Source: Reticulitermes lucifugus | Lineage: Eukaryota > Arthropoda > Insecta > Blattodea > Rhinotermitidae | DNA length: 64,000 bases | Direction: 5' to 3' | Assembly: GCA_026260175.1 (NCBI GenBank) | Contig: JAKCWW010000822.1 | Location: 18,116-82,115 of the forward strand | In this document: piece after piece, positions 23,601 to 34,563 of the stretch | How positions within the stretch are numbered: the first letter of the stretch is position 1 | Layout: every line of letters begins with the position of its first letter | Made by a program: the position numbers and the translations under genes | The notes under the pieces: model-generated | Database searches by the model: none | Told to the model about the DNA's origin: nothing | Seen by the model: only the letters and a program-made list of their open reading frames with translations

Positions 23601-26410
23601 TAAACTTCTCTATTGCTGCCAAAAGAATGCCCTAACACTAATGCGCAAAATAAGTAAGAAACTCAATAAATTAGCCGGGCAGCCGCCTAGGAAGTCTGGG
23701 TTATATTCTAACGAAATAAATTAAATATATATCCTTATGTTAGATTCTGTAGTTCATTGTTAAATTCAGTGTGTGGCAATAAATATAAAAGTATATTACA
23801 GATACTAAATATGTGACTACTTCTAGCCGATTCTTGATCAATATGTTTAAAGAAAATGTGAATTGTCAAGTCTACGTACGTTTCGGATACTGATTGCCTA
23901 CGCCTACGTATAGGGTTACACAGGGACGACTTTCCATTTACTACCCACCAGCACTACAGGTTCAGTCACTCAGCTAGAAGTGCTTCTGCTGAAAACGTAA
24001 TGTGTAGGAAAAATGACATCTTTTATAAGGACTACTCTTCCCTGGACGGCAATTCGAAAGCAATAAATTCTGTAATATTTTACGTACGAGTAATTTCAGT
24101 ACTCAAGACCAACAGGTATTTATTTTAGTACACCAGCACTATTCCAGTGTTACTTATAGCCTTGTTTATATTTGCCCTCGTGTGTTTAGTTTATCCTCAA
24201 CCTGTTTGTTTTTGATGCAATGCTTTCCGCTGTCGTAATACATAAACACTATATTATTATTATTATTATTCCTATGTACTGATACAAAATACTCAGCTTT
24301 GACATAAGTAGTCCGAAATTCGAAACGAAATCTAAAACGTTCTAAATACATGTCAAACTCAATACCCGATTAGTAAAGCACCCGAACAGTGCTGAGATTC
24401 GAGTCCCTTATACCAGCGTCCTCTCAAATCTTTACAAAAGTAGCTGTCACACTGAGACTTGTACAAGTTTAACCCCCTCTGTGCTTCCCTTTCTGTTAGC
24501 CCCCTTTCATACTACGGTTATGTCGTTTCGATATTCGTCCTAACAGACACAGAAGGTTCAGCGTTACTAATACTGCAGTCCGCAGTTTGATAAAACCATA
24601 AGCGAGTTTCACCCACCTCCAACCTTCAAGAACTATGTCACTGTCATTCATCTTAATTTTATACTTACATTTCATTTTTATTCAAAGTGGACGTCTTCGA
24701 AGAATTTAATCCCAACCGAATTTTTGTGCGCAATTTTTGTCTTGCCCACGCAATCCAGGGCTCCTAAACGTTAGTTTATTTTTACTCCTCATGGAACTGT
24801 ATAAATCACAGGTCTTTAGTTACGAAATGCCGTTACGTTTCTCACTATTTCCTTCGTAAGACTAATTACCTTCCTGAGTGTTTTGTTTAAAAACACTTTA
24901 AATTGGCATTCTTCTCTCCGAGTCTCTAAATTTATTTGGATTTTAAAAAATGGTTGGAAAGAAAGAAACATTAAGTCATTACTGACGCTAAAAATTCGAG
25001 TCCATTCGACAGCACGAAATATGGTGTATGGGAGCACAAACACAATTTGACAGAAAAGGATTCTTTAGATAAGAATACAGCACGCAACCAGTTTCTATAA
25101 TTCCATTAAAATCTCTAACGTTGCAGAAACTGGACAAATAACAAAACCAGCAGATATTTATTTTTATTCACAATGGAACTTAGGAATGATATTCCGAGCA
25201 AGAAATACTTCTGAATTGGATATCTCTTTCGTGACATGGAAACAGCCAAAGACGGAAGGTCGAACTCTGGTGTCCACCCTAAAGTACAGAATATAACGCA
25301 AGTTCCATTAGATACATAAGAGGAGCAAATGTAGGAAGCCGCAGAAGTTCGCAAGGACATTTCAAGTTGTAATCGTACGGATTGAGGAGGGATTTATTTC
25401 CGGATTACAGTTGTCAGTGGCTTCAGATACATTGCCAAAAGGGATAGTAGAGACGGAAGGGAAAGGTACACCCTTCAGAGGTTCAAGAGATTACTTGGAA
25501 GGAAGTTCAAACTGCAGACTGATCCTTGATAAATCTCCTCTGAGCATATCTGGTGTCCGAAAAGAGAGAGGTTTTATGGGGTTGGATTAATGTTATTCAG
25601 ACTACTACAGACAGTGGTTTGTTATGTACGCTGTTATTCCAAGCACCAAGAGATTCAGTATGTAAAAATGTAACATAATTACCACCACGTTAGATGTAAA
25701 GCTTCTAATTCTGCACATACGTGAAATTACTCAAACATATGAACTTCAGGTTCGGATAGCAATTTCTTAAGAAAAAACGATACAGGTTACATCAGTTTCT
25801 GTTACACATGTCCGTTATATACTATGATTAAAATAATATATTTATATTAAAATAGTTAACATTAAAATATATTTGTAGAAACTCACTGTCCGAGCAAAAA
25901 GAAAAATCGCACCAGTTCTACTATATGAAAACTGCGTTTACGCTAAAGTAAGACGTGACAATTCGCCAACAGCTTTCATTCTACCCGATGTCACCTGAAA
26001 AATGATAGTCATCTTTACAGTTTAACCTTTACCCGTCAAATGTGATACTGTAAGCTTTTCAATAAAAGGGGCTATTTGTTATTCTGCACTATTCCAGTGA
26101 CTGAATCATCATGGCGATAATATGTTAAGACTGATATGTTTCATAAAAACCTTTCCTCAGAATGTGTCCTATTATGTTATAACATTTAAAAATTAAGCCT
26201 TAATATGAAAAAATTATTGCCGGCCAAATCACTCACCGAGTGTCTCAATAGTTGATGCTCTCTCTGAAGTTCCACAACTTTTCTTGAAGTTCAAATTCTT
26301 TCTTAAATGTCGAAACACGTCGTTAATACAGCTCGCATGACATGTAAAAGTCTCCTTCAATGTGTCAAGGGCAGGTAAATGTCTACAATTATTCTACACT
26401 AAATCACAAA
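23601..26410. other. Nothing recognised
   Basis: About 2.8 kb of AT-rich sequence. A short (ATT)n run lies at 24251-24271. No coding or transposon signature was found on either strand. Confidence 0.45.
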
Positions 26411-26705
26411 TTTACCTAACACCAATAATGAAACACTTATTCACAGATCCCACATTGAACGCAATACTGACGATAAGGGCACCACACACAAAAACTCACA
26501 CTACCGAACAAAAAACTTCTGGGTACACCAGAACAAGAAACAGTTTAGGGCGGGCCGTGCACGTGACGTTGATCGGAGGGACCACCAGCCTCGCACGGCG
26601 GGCGCTCTCCCACTACTGACGCGTCGCGGCTCTGCTACTTCGCTTGATCCCGAGGCGTCGTGGACCAGCTCACGGTCGATCGATGCTGCTAGCAAGCAGC
26701 TGGTT
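26411..26705 (-). promoter_or_regulatory. Candidate CpG-rich promoter and non-coding first exon
   Basis: The stretch 26535-26705 is GC- and CpG-rich (GGCGGGCCGTGCACGTGACG, GCACGGCGGGCGCTC, GACGCGTCGCGG) inside very AT-rich flanks. On the minus strand an arthropod Initiator-like TCAGT lies at 26615-26619, and about 200 bp downstream TGTTAG|GTAAAT (26410-26421) looks like a splice donor. A CACGTG E-box is at 26559-26564. Together this could be a TATA-less start site with a non-coding exon. There is no coding frame of note, no neighbouring gene in the window and no transcript evidence, so this is a hypothesis. The alternative is a GC-rich repeat. Confidence 0.3.
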
Positions 26706-28051
26706 CGTCAACAAATACACAAAGTTACAACTTTACTTTAAGACATTTCCTTCAAAAAATCCCGTTACTTAATTTCAACTAAACTTGGCACTGTAATGTC
26801 ATGAACACAAACGGAGGAGTTGATGTACAGCTGTATACATTAACTTCGGCATTAGACAGAGGTCGCTGGTCGGTTGCATCCTCTGACGACTTTATCCCCA
26901 TATAAAAAAACCTCAGTATTTAATTGATAGGCGGTTGAGTGGTTCCCAGAGCTGGTCTGGACAAGGTGACGGAGAAATACTCGTATGTCCCTACTTCCAT
27001 GGGAAATTAACTCTATTCGTTCAAATATGTCAGTCTCTTTATTGGCCGAGCTAAGCTGGCTCATTAATTTAGTCAGATAAACGCCAATGCACCACAAGAA
27101 AAATCTTCACAGAGTACAATGCTGAACGTAAAAGTGTTTAATTTGTTGGTATACATTTGTTTTTTTTTCTTTGTAAATAAAACAGATTTTCAGATACATG
27201 AACATTACTGCACCAAATTAGAAACTGGACCGCATAAACAAACAGATAAAAAGTGCTCTGAATATCAGAGTTATATAGGGTAGCATGAAATGTGGGCTCT
27301 CTTGAAGCAATTCCTTTCAGTGGTGCAGACCGAACAATGGAGCTGTAAACCTCTAAACTTACTAAGGGAGGAAGCCTACTCGAATCCCAGCAGCGGTACC
27401 TACAACCCCAACACTTATTTTTCGTGTTTTTTCTCATTCGTCCAAGATAAATACCGGAACAATGCCTTAAAAGACGTCAAGATCGTCCCCTTTCAAATCC
27501 TTAAATACCAGTTATTCATGATCATCTGCCAGTCGTATTTGACGTTATATACTATACATAACGTCTGGAATTAAAACAGCACTGCTATGTAATCTAAGAA
27601 ACAATCAACAAGTGGTTCATAACTCCGCAGGTTTTCATGTACGCGTTTTGGCGTCTAGATATTCTGCCATTCACAATCATTGAAACTTCTGACAGTCAAG
27701 CTACATGAAACAGATTCAGACTTCAGAAGCTAAGAGTCGACCAACTGCAGTTTATGGAGCCTTGAGCATTCATTACAATAATCACATGGGTTCGACACCG
27801 AACCCCATCTTGAAACAAATCCATATGTTCATACACTATGCCTTAACATTAATACTAATCTTATTTTTCCACCTATCCAAAGGATTTCTAAGGGTCTCTT
27901 CCCTTCACGTTTCCTTGATTCTCTGCTCACCTTCCCCTTGAGTACTACACACCCCGTCCACATCAACAGCTATTTGATCACTCTAATAATATTTGGCGAA
28001 GAGTCATTGCGAAACTCCTCATCATGCACTGTTCACCGGTATCCTGGCACT
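26706..28051. other. Nothing recognised
   Basis: No gene or repeat could be supported. The plus frame 27290-27574 (94 codons) has no recognisable domain. Confidence 0.45.
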
Positions 28052-28089
28052 GCCATTCTTACAGCATTTAGAACAGGCGGAAGAATCAC

Positions 28090-28345
28090 TTTTGAATGTA
28101 AGGTAAAGGTAAAGCTCTCCCTAGAACGGGCCATGAAGGCCCAGAGGGGGAGTAGAGGTATANNNNNNNNNNNNNNNNNNNNNNNNNNNNNNNNNNNNNN
28201 NNNNNNNNNNNNNNNNNNNNNNNNNNNNNNNNNNNNNNNNNNNNNNNNNNNNNNNNNNNNNNNNNNNNATTCGATCCCCGGACCGTCCAGCCCGTAGCGA
28301 GTCGCTATACTGACTACGCTATCCCGGCCCACTAATTTTGAATGT
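28090..28345 (-). mobile_element. SINE-1 copy nested in LINE-A, with target-site duplication
   Basis: TTTTGAATGT occurs at 28090-28099 and again at 28336-28345, flanking a minus-strand SINE-1 (28100-28335). The left part shows the GGTAAAGGTAAAGCTCTCCC tail, and the right part shows the head ATTCGATCCCCGGACCGTCC and GAGTCGCTATACTGACTACG. LINE-A coding sequence continues on both sides of the duplication, so the SINE inserted into it. An assembly gap removes the middle of the copy. Confidence 0.85.
28163..28268. other. Assembly gap of 106 N
   Basis: Unknown bases inside the nested SINE-1. Compared with the copy at 32942-33226, about 160 bp should be missing, so the gap length is probably an estimate or the copy is shortened. 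Confidence 0.95.
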
Positions 28346-29478
28346 GCATGGGCTTAATAAAGTTAGGCAAACTGAAATACATACAGCACAGCCACTAATA
28401 CCTGAGCCCAGTGCCTTCGAAGTCACCAAGTACTATGAAATTCCAGCAGAATTTATTCAAGCAGGAAATAGGAAAATTCGTTCTGAGATCCATAAAACTT
28501 AGTTATTCTATTCGGAATAAGGAGGAATTGTCTCAAGAGTGGAGTCAATCATTGAACCTATTTACAAAAAGGGTGATAAAACAGACCGTAATAATTATCG
28601 AGGCACATCACTCTTATCAACTACATACAAAAGGTTTATGCAACATTCTTCTCTCAAGGTTAACTCCCCATGTAGAAGAGATTATGAGGGATCATATTGG
28701 ATTTAGGCTTAACAGATAAACCGCTGATCATACATTCTACATTCGTCAAATACTTCACAAAAATCAAATATCTATAGACTTCAAGGAAATCTATAATTCG
28801 GTTAAGAGAGAGGTTTTGCATAATATCCTCATTGAGTTTGGGATACCAACAGAACTAGCCACGTTAATTTAAATGTGTTTACGTGAAACCTATAGTAAAT
28901 TCTGGGTAGGCGAACATTTGCCTGGTGCATTTAATATTCATAATGGTCTGAAAAAAACAGATGCTTTATCATAATTGCTTTTAAACTTTTCTATAGAATG
29001 TGCCATTACGAAAATCTAAGCAAACCAGGGAAAACTAAAACTGAATGAAATACATCAGCTTCTGTTCAATGCACGTTTGTTTTTCTGTTGGTCAAAGACA
29101 AACACACAAGCTTTCTTAGTCGATAGTAAAGACGTCTGTCTAGAAGTAAATACTAAGAACACTGTCTCGTGAGCAGAAGGTAGGACAAAATCAAAACATA
29201 AATTTATATAAAATCTTTAAAAAATGTAACAAATTGCAGATACCTGGAAGAGACACTATTAAATCAAAATTGCATGCACGAAGGAATTAAAAGGAGACTA
29301 AATTCAGGTGATGCCTCCTGTCATTCGGTTCAGAATCGTTCAGAATTTGCTATCTAGGAATATAGAAATTCAAGTACACAGGACTACAATTAACCTGTTG
29401 TTTTACATAAGTGTGAAACTTAATCTTTCACGTTTAGCAAAGAACACAGGCTGAGGATGCTTGAGAATAGGGTTTTCA

Positions 29479-29942
29479 GGAGGGGGGAATTAACCACAGG
29501 TCCTTTTTCATGGCTCGACAGCCCTATTGGGTCTAGGCCTCCTCATTGTTGAGGTTTCGAGATCACACTCAGACACCCCACACCAGGAGTAGGAGTCCTC
29601 TGGACGAATGATCGGCCCTTCGCAGAGAAGTCTACCTGACAACACACACACAACACTCACAAGAGACAAATATTCATTTCGAACCCGCAATGCCCGCAAG
29701 CGAGCGGCCGCAGACCCACGCCTTAGACCGCACGGTCACTGGGATCGGTCGACCATGGGCATTAGGAACTTTAATTTACGAAGGAGTTAAGTTACAAAGA
29801 AGGAGAAGTGTGGCTCGAAACAGTTAATATACATACATCTCTCTCCTCCACTCTCATCCACATTTTTTTATTTGCCCCTCTTCAACTCAGCAGCTAAAGG
29901 AAAACTATTTTTATGTAGACAAAATATTGGGAGGGGGGAATT
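29479..29942. other. 13-bp direct repeats flanking a segment with a SINE-2
   Basis: GGAGGGGGGAATT is found at 29479-29491 and 29930-29942. The 438 bp between them contain the SINE-2 copy plus about 170 bp more. The repeats may be the target-site duplication of a composite insertion, or a coincidence of G-rich sequence. The left repeat coincides with the point where the LINE-A similarity stops. Confidence 0.5.
29506..29757 (-). mobile_element. SINE-2 copy, full length
   Basis: Begins TTCATGGCTCGACAGCCC and continues with TTGAGGTTTCGAGATCACAC, AGGAGTCCTCTGGACGAATG, ATCGGCCCTTCGCAGAGAAG, CTACCTGACAACACACACAC, TTCGAACCCGCAATGCCCGC, and ends GACCCACGCCTTAGACCGCA plus CACTGGGATCGG. The head is at the right because the copy is on the minus strand. 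It is the best reference copy of SINE-2 in the window. Confidence 0.85.
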
Positions 29943-29992
29943 TTCCCCCTTGCCCCCCACCCCAAAGTTACGCCTATGGAGAGAAGAGATGG
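29930..29992 (-). mobile_element. Possible terminal fragment of a G-rich repeat
   Basis: The minus strand reads CCATAGGCGTAACTTTGGGG, then a G-rich stretch, GGCAAGGGGG and AATTCCCCCC. I recall such CATAGGCGTAACTT...GGCAAGGGGG starts at the ends of dispersed arthropod elements. Only about 60 bp can be matched, so the class is open. Confidence 0.35.
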
Positions 29993-30861
29993 AGATAGGA
30001 ATTAATGATTGAATGGGTGTACAGTTATGTTAAAAATTGTAAAAGGATTGTACAGAGGGAAGTATGTATAATGGTATGTTTTACCTGCTTAATAGTGAAT
30101 GAATGCCTGAAATTGGCTAATTGGTAAGTGAACGCATGTAGAAATAAAGGAAAGAGTCGTGAATGAAAAAATTAATGCACTAAATAATGAATGGGCAAAG
30201 AATGTGACATTTAATGTACCATATAATGAGCAGGTCAAAAAACAATGAATTTGTAAAACAATAAACGAGTAAAATAATGAAAGAATGTGGCAATACTACA
30301 GGGAACTTAATGATGTGAGGCAAATCCATATCGCCATAATCTTGTTTATTTCCAAAATCTGGGTGTGCGAATTGATAGCCCACGCTACCTAAAATAATTC
30401 TTTTACTGTCGCTGAATTATGCAGGTAAAGAACAAAAGTTACTTGAACAGACACTGACCAGCATACTGCTGGAAGAGAAAAGTTACTTGAAAAGACACTG
30501 ACTAGTATACTCCTGGAAGAGACGGTTCTTATACTTGGCTACAGCTTTCGTCCGGTCCACAGTATGTTATTCTGATCAGTACTTTCACACTATTGAGGCA
30601 CTCACTTCCATAAGGGCCTAAGACACAAAGCGTCCAAGACTGGCATTTGTGTACCACTTTATTTACACTCCTAACTTCTACGGACCATACAGTGAAACGC
30701 TTGTATCTATGCTGAATTACAGCAAAATAACAAAATTCAAAATTATGGAATACTATCAGGTAAACAGGCCTATGCACACGATATAATGGTAATTTATGAT
30801 AAAGCCACTGAAACGCAGAATAAACAGTAGAGGATCATAATATAACGCATAATAAAATGAC
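29993..30861. other. No gene recognised; short tandem duplication inside
   Basis: The first 300 bp have a faint AATGA/AATG periodicity (degraded simple repeat). A 44-bp duplication lies at 30434-30522. Nothing else is recognisable. Confidence 0.45.
30434..30522 (+). repeat. 44-bp tandem duplication
   Basis: Two adjacent copies begin AAAAGTTACTTGAA at 30434 and 30478. They share CAGACACTGACCAGCATACT versus AAGACACTGACTAGTATACT and both end CTGGAAGAGA. A handful of substitutions separate them. Confidence 0.85.
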
Positions 30862-31250
30862 ATATACCAGTAAAAATTGAACTTGAGAAAATTAAAAGCT
30901 TACACCTTCTAGACCTGACAAATACCTAAAAACAAACAGCACATCACACTAGGTACATACCACAAACCCACAGAAACGGATATAAGATCACACAACACAG
31001 CTAATCGCCTTGCAGAGCGTTCAAAGCAACAGTCATATAGATGTTAAATAGAATAAATAACAATTACGCCAAAAAGCAAAAGGAATATGCCTGAAGAACC
31101 GTAAAATACACATCACAACTACAGTAAAAAGAAAGTTAAATCTGAAAGCAAAAATATAAAAGCAACACAAAAAAACGAAAGGCATGAAAAGGCAAAATGA
31201 GCAAAACTAACCTATGTCAATAAAATAAAAGGATACTCACAAAAAATGGT
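30862..31250 (+). pseudogene. Penelope-like reverse transcriptase fossil
   Basis: With two or three frameshifts the plus strand reads I-E-L-E-K-I-K-S-L-H-L-L-D-L-T, then T-L-G-T-Y-H-K-P-T-E-T-D-I, then R-S-H-N-T-A-N-R-L-A-E-R-S-K-Q, and ends A-K-L-T-Y-V-N-K. This order matches what I remember of the C-terminal reverse transcriptase and linker of Penelope-like elements (LNFLDLTI ... YRKPTxTD ... H ... E.K.A ... AKFTYVG). Numerous stops show it is dead. The GIY-YIG endonuclease expected downstream is not visible; the sequence changes to a tandem array at about 31330. Confidence 0.6.
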
Positions 31251-31329
31251 TAATTAAGCCGGTGATATTCGAGCTGGGTTCGGTAGCTCCTCCATCCGTA
31301 CACTGGCACTACAAAACGATGCATATAAA

Positions 31330-31885
31330 GCGCTTCACTCTTACATTCCACCAATATTCACGCCAATGGTACAGCACTTTACACCCATTACCACTACCGT
31401 CCTTTGCATTTAAGGTTAGGGTGCGTTGGATTACTGTTTGGTAATACTGCAGCATTAATTGACACCACGACTGTAACACTTTGCCTCATTACCGTCGTCC
31501 ACTGTTGCCTTTTAGGTTAGGGAATGATGGGTGTTTCGAAACCTAGCAGTACTAAACATTTTACACTACTATTATAACACTATACCGCATTACCTTCATC
31601 CACTATTGCCTTAAAAGTTAGTGTATCGTAAACTTGCAGTATTAGTAAATTCACATCACGACTATAACATTTTCAACTCATTAATGTCTGCCACTCTTGC
31701 CTGAAAGGTTACGGACCGGTAGGTTAGTGCTTCGTAACCTTGCAGCATTATTCATTTCACACCACTACACTAACACTTTACACTCATTACCTTCATCTTT
31801 GTTGCCTTTAATATTAGACACACTTTGGTCAGTGTCTCGTACTTCATACTATTAATTTTTAACGCCACTTCCACAACAAACTGCG
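31330..31885 (+). repeat. Degenerate ~100-bp tandem array
   Basis: Anchors of the type ATTACCTTCATCCACTNTTGCC recur at 31387, 31488, 31589, 31680 and 31786, giving spacings of 101, 101, 91 and 106 bp. Each unit also has a TTTAAGGTTAGG-like block, a TTTCGTAACCTTGCAGTATT-like block and a CACCACGACTATAACACTTT-like block. Five full units plus partial ends are present, with much divergence. It could be a small old satellite fragment or an internal array of a larger element. Confidence 0.8.
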
Positions 31886-32259
31886 CCGCGTTCGAGTAGA
31901 ATGAAATGGCTAACTGTGACGTCACCCACACCTAATGGCGCTGATAGCATATTCGGAAGGTCAAGAACGTTTCCTTAGATACCGGCTGCTTAGAGCTACG
32001 GTTATCGCACCTGTTCCTCGAGCAATTGCAGCTGTTCCGTGTCCCATCGGTTGAGAGAGTGTAGACTACGGCAGAGAGAGTACACACAAGAGCACGCGAA
32101 GGCATCAGATAAAGCTGGAATCTCGGAAAAATAGTGGCTTGGCAATTCATTTAACAGTATGATGTCACATGTGCTATCCATTCATCCAACGGTCCATCCA
32201 TCCTTCCAACCATAAGATACGGTCTAATTAGATATAGTGCAGAGATACATATACACATA
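31886..32259. other. Nothing recognised
   Basis: Contains a short palindromic GTGACGTCAC (31917-31926), a CRE-like sequence, without other regulatory context. No gene was found. Confidence 0.4.
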
Positions 32260-32941
32260 CATATATGGTATATTCCATGGGTCCAACATTTAGTCGAAGT
32301 AGCAACAAGACGTGGAGCACAAAATATGATTAATTAGTACAGTGCAGAAATATTACAAGGATGTCAGATAAAAGTACAGAAATGTTACTTTAAAACCATT
32401 ATACACGTCAGACAACAAGATTGCCATTTTTAGGATTATAAATTAGTCAATATAGTAATTGAGTGTATATTTAAGTATCTTCTTAATGCGACTTTAAATT
32501 GAGTCTTTTCCTTCATTAGCCTTGTGAAACTATATGGTAAACCACAGAAAATGTTAATGACAATATTGTATGTAGTTTTCTGAAAAAGATGAAAGTTTCG
32601 AAATTAGACTTTGAGGATGGAGCTTACTTCTTGCTTATATATATATAGCTGAATTTGCTTGAAAATTTTCTTATCTTTTTAAAAGACGTTTATCAATGAA
32701 AATATGTAATCACTTGGAAGAAATAAAAGCTCTAATCTCTTAAACAAGCCTGTACGTGTGCTTCTAGGTTGTGCCCTAACAACAATTCTAACAATTTTCT
32801 TCTCTTATCTGTCTCCTAGATAGGATCTGAACCAATTTACTCATGATCCTTGAATGTCATAAAGTGTAATTTACACAGTCAAAAGTTTTAGCCCAGCTGT
32901 AGAAAATTTCTGCAACATTCTTTCTTGGTTAATATATACAT

Positions 32942-33226
32942 AAGGTAAAGTTCTCTCTAGAACAGGCTACGAAGGCCCAGAGGAGGAGTAGAGGTATAGC
33001 TGTACTATTTCTTTAACCCTGACATTATATGAGGGTGGGTGGTCAACTCCACGCCCCGGCCACTTTACCCCCGGGAAAGAGATCCGGTACCCATTTTATA
33101 GGAGGCTGGGTGGGTCCCAGGGCCGGTCTGGACGGCTGCGGAAAATCTCGTCCTCCATCGGGATTCGATCCCCGGACCGTTCAGCCCGTAGTGAGTCGCT
33201 ATACCGACTACGCTATCCCGGCCCAT
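32942..33226 (-). mobile_element. SINE-1 copy nested in LINE-B, full length
   Basis: The left end is the tail AAGGTAAAGTTCTCTCTAG, followed by CTACGAAGGCCCAGAGGAGG, CAACTCCACGCCCCGGCCAC, GGTACCCATTTTATAGGAGG and CTGGGTGGGTCCCAGGGCCG. The head is at the right: GGGATTCGATCCCCGGACCG and GAGTCGCTATACCGACTACG, ending CTATCCCGGCCC. It separates two adjoining segments of LINE-B and is the best full-length reference of the family here. A clear target-site duplication could not be read. Confidence 0.9.
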
Positions 33227-33552
33227 ACGAATAAAATATCCGTTACTTTGAAGGCAGCATTTTCAATAGTTGTTCTTTTCCTGGAGCCATATTTTTCTGG
33301 GACCAATAAGTTTTTAATATTTAACTATTGTACATAACCTGCTCAAGAATATTACACAAAGCAGTTAGTAGTGAAATAGAATTATAGTTTGTTATATTAA
33401 GTTTGTCTGCTGTTTTGTACTGAGATTTCTAGGCGACAGGGGAAAAGCGAAAATACCTATATGTAGTGAGTGGCTATATTTATATATGAGGGGGCGACTA
33501 CTTCGGGCTGTTTATTTTTTCAGAACTTTACTACTTATTTCATAAATTGATG

Positions 33553-34563
33553 AGAATTTTATTTTGTTTTATTTTATTTTCTCACTAACTCACTCCGTGG
33601 CGTAGAGTTCTTGAGAAGCTAAGAATTTCTCAGCTAGTCAATAAATTCCCATTATTTTATGCAAACAGATGGTTTATAACCGCCTTTACCGAGCCCGTCA
33701 CCTGTCTCTATCCTCAGCCAGATCAATTCAGTTTACTCCCCCATTCTATTTCTTATAGATCCATTTTAATATTATCTTCCCATCTAAGCTTAGGTCTTTC
33801 AAGTTGTCTTTTCACTCTGGTTTCCCTACGAAAACCCCGAATACACCTCTACTCTCTGTCATACGTGCTACATGCCCCGCTCATCCCATTCTTCTTAACT
33901 TGTTCACTCAATATTTGGTGAAGAATATAAATCATAAAGCCCCTCATTATGGAGTCTCCTTCAGTTCTCTGTTATCTCCTCCCTGTTAACCTCAAATATT
34001 TTCCTCGACACCCTATTCTCAAATACCCTAAGCCAGTGTTCCTCCCTCAATGTGAGAGACTGAGTTTCATACCCCATAAAATAGCAGGCAAAGATACATT
34101 TCTCTACATTTTAATCTTTATATATTCGGTAAACAAACTGAAAGACAGAATATTCTGGACCAGATGGTATCAGGCATTCCCTGAGTTCAATCTATCTTAA
34201 TTTCTTCATGAATGCAATTTCAGATTGTAAGGGGTTTCCCAAATATTTGAAATTTACTTCGCTTTCAAAGAATTTATTGCCTATATTTACGTTTTCATTT
34301 TGTCATGCATTTCTGATCAGGAGGCACGAACACATACGTAGCTTTCTTAATATTTGCTTTTAGACCAACATCTTACCAGCGAGTAAAGACAGCTTCAGTG
34401 TTTTTCTTCATAGCATGTTTGCTATCACCCACTAAAATAATATCATCGACGTAAAACAGAAGAAGCTTTGCAACATTCAACTTTATTCCCTTCTGGTTCG
34501 CTTCAACCTTCTTAATGACGTTCTTAATAGGAAATGTGTCAGAAGATTTTTGCCTACCCAGGA
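33553..34563 (-). pseudogene. LINE-A fossil, copy 2, inserted in LINE-B
   Basis: On the minus strand the copy starts abruptly at W-V-G-K-N-L in the middle of the reverse transcriptase. It then reads T-F-P-I-K-N, I-K-K-V-E-A-N-Q-K-G-I-K-L-N, the catalytic box as Y-V-D-D (34453-34442), ANIKKATYVFVPPDQKCM, LREEHWLRVFENRVSRKIFE, L-H-N-E-G-L-Y-D-L-Y-S-S-P-N-I, AGHVARMTESRGVFGVFVGK (about 33880-33820) and I-D-L-A-E-D-R-D-R near 33690. The end has a T/A-rich tail. About 19 codons between T-F-P-I-K-N and I-K-K-V-E, which carry the Q-G-D-A-L-S motif in relatives, are missing. 5' truncation is typical of LINE insertion. Confidence 0.85.

Larger units (their letters stand above)
28052..29478 (+). pseudogene. 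LINE-A reverse transcriptase fossil, copy 1
   Basis: A decayed non-LTR retrotransposon ORF2 can be followed through several frameshifts and stops. In order: a region reading L-N-R-R-K-N-H-F before the SINE; L-N-V-H-G-L (28338-28355); IPAEFIQAGN (28440-28469); KKGDK (28566-28580) followed by N-N-Y-R-G-T-S-L-L; CNILLSRLTP (about 28639); F-R-L-N-R at the finger motif; VKREVLHNILIEFGIPTELA (28801-28860); and L-R-M-L-E-N-R-V-F-R near 29455. The catalytic Y-A-D-D box has decayed (near 29065 it reads F-N-A-R). The endonuclease part and the 3' end are absent. A SINE-1 copy interrupts it at 28100-28335. The second copy of the same family lies at 33553-34563. Identity as a LINE is secure; the clade is not. 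Confidence 0.85.

Noticed and set aside
24370-24430. SINE-like GAGATTCGAGTCCC
   Set aside because: No flanking similarity to either SINE family in the window.
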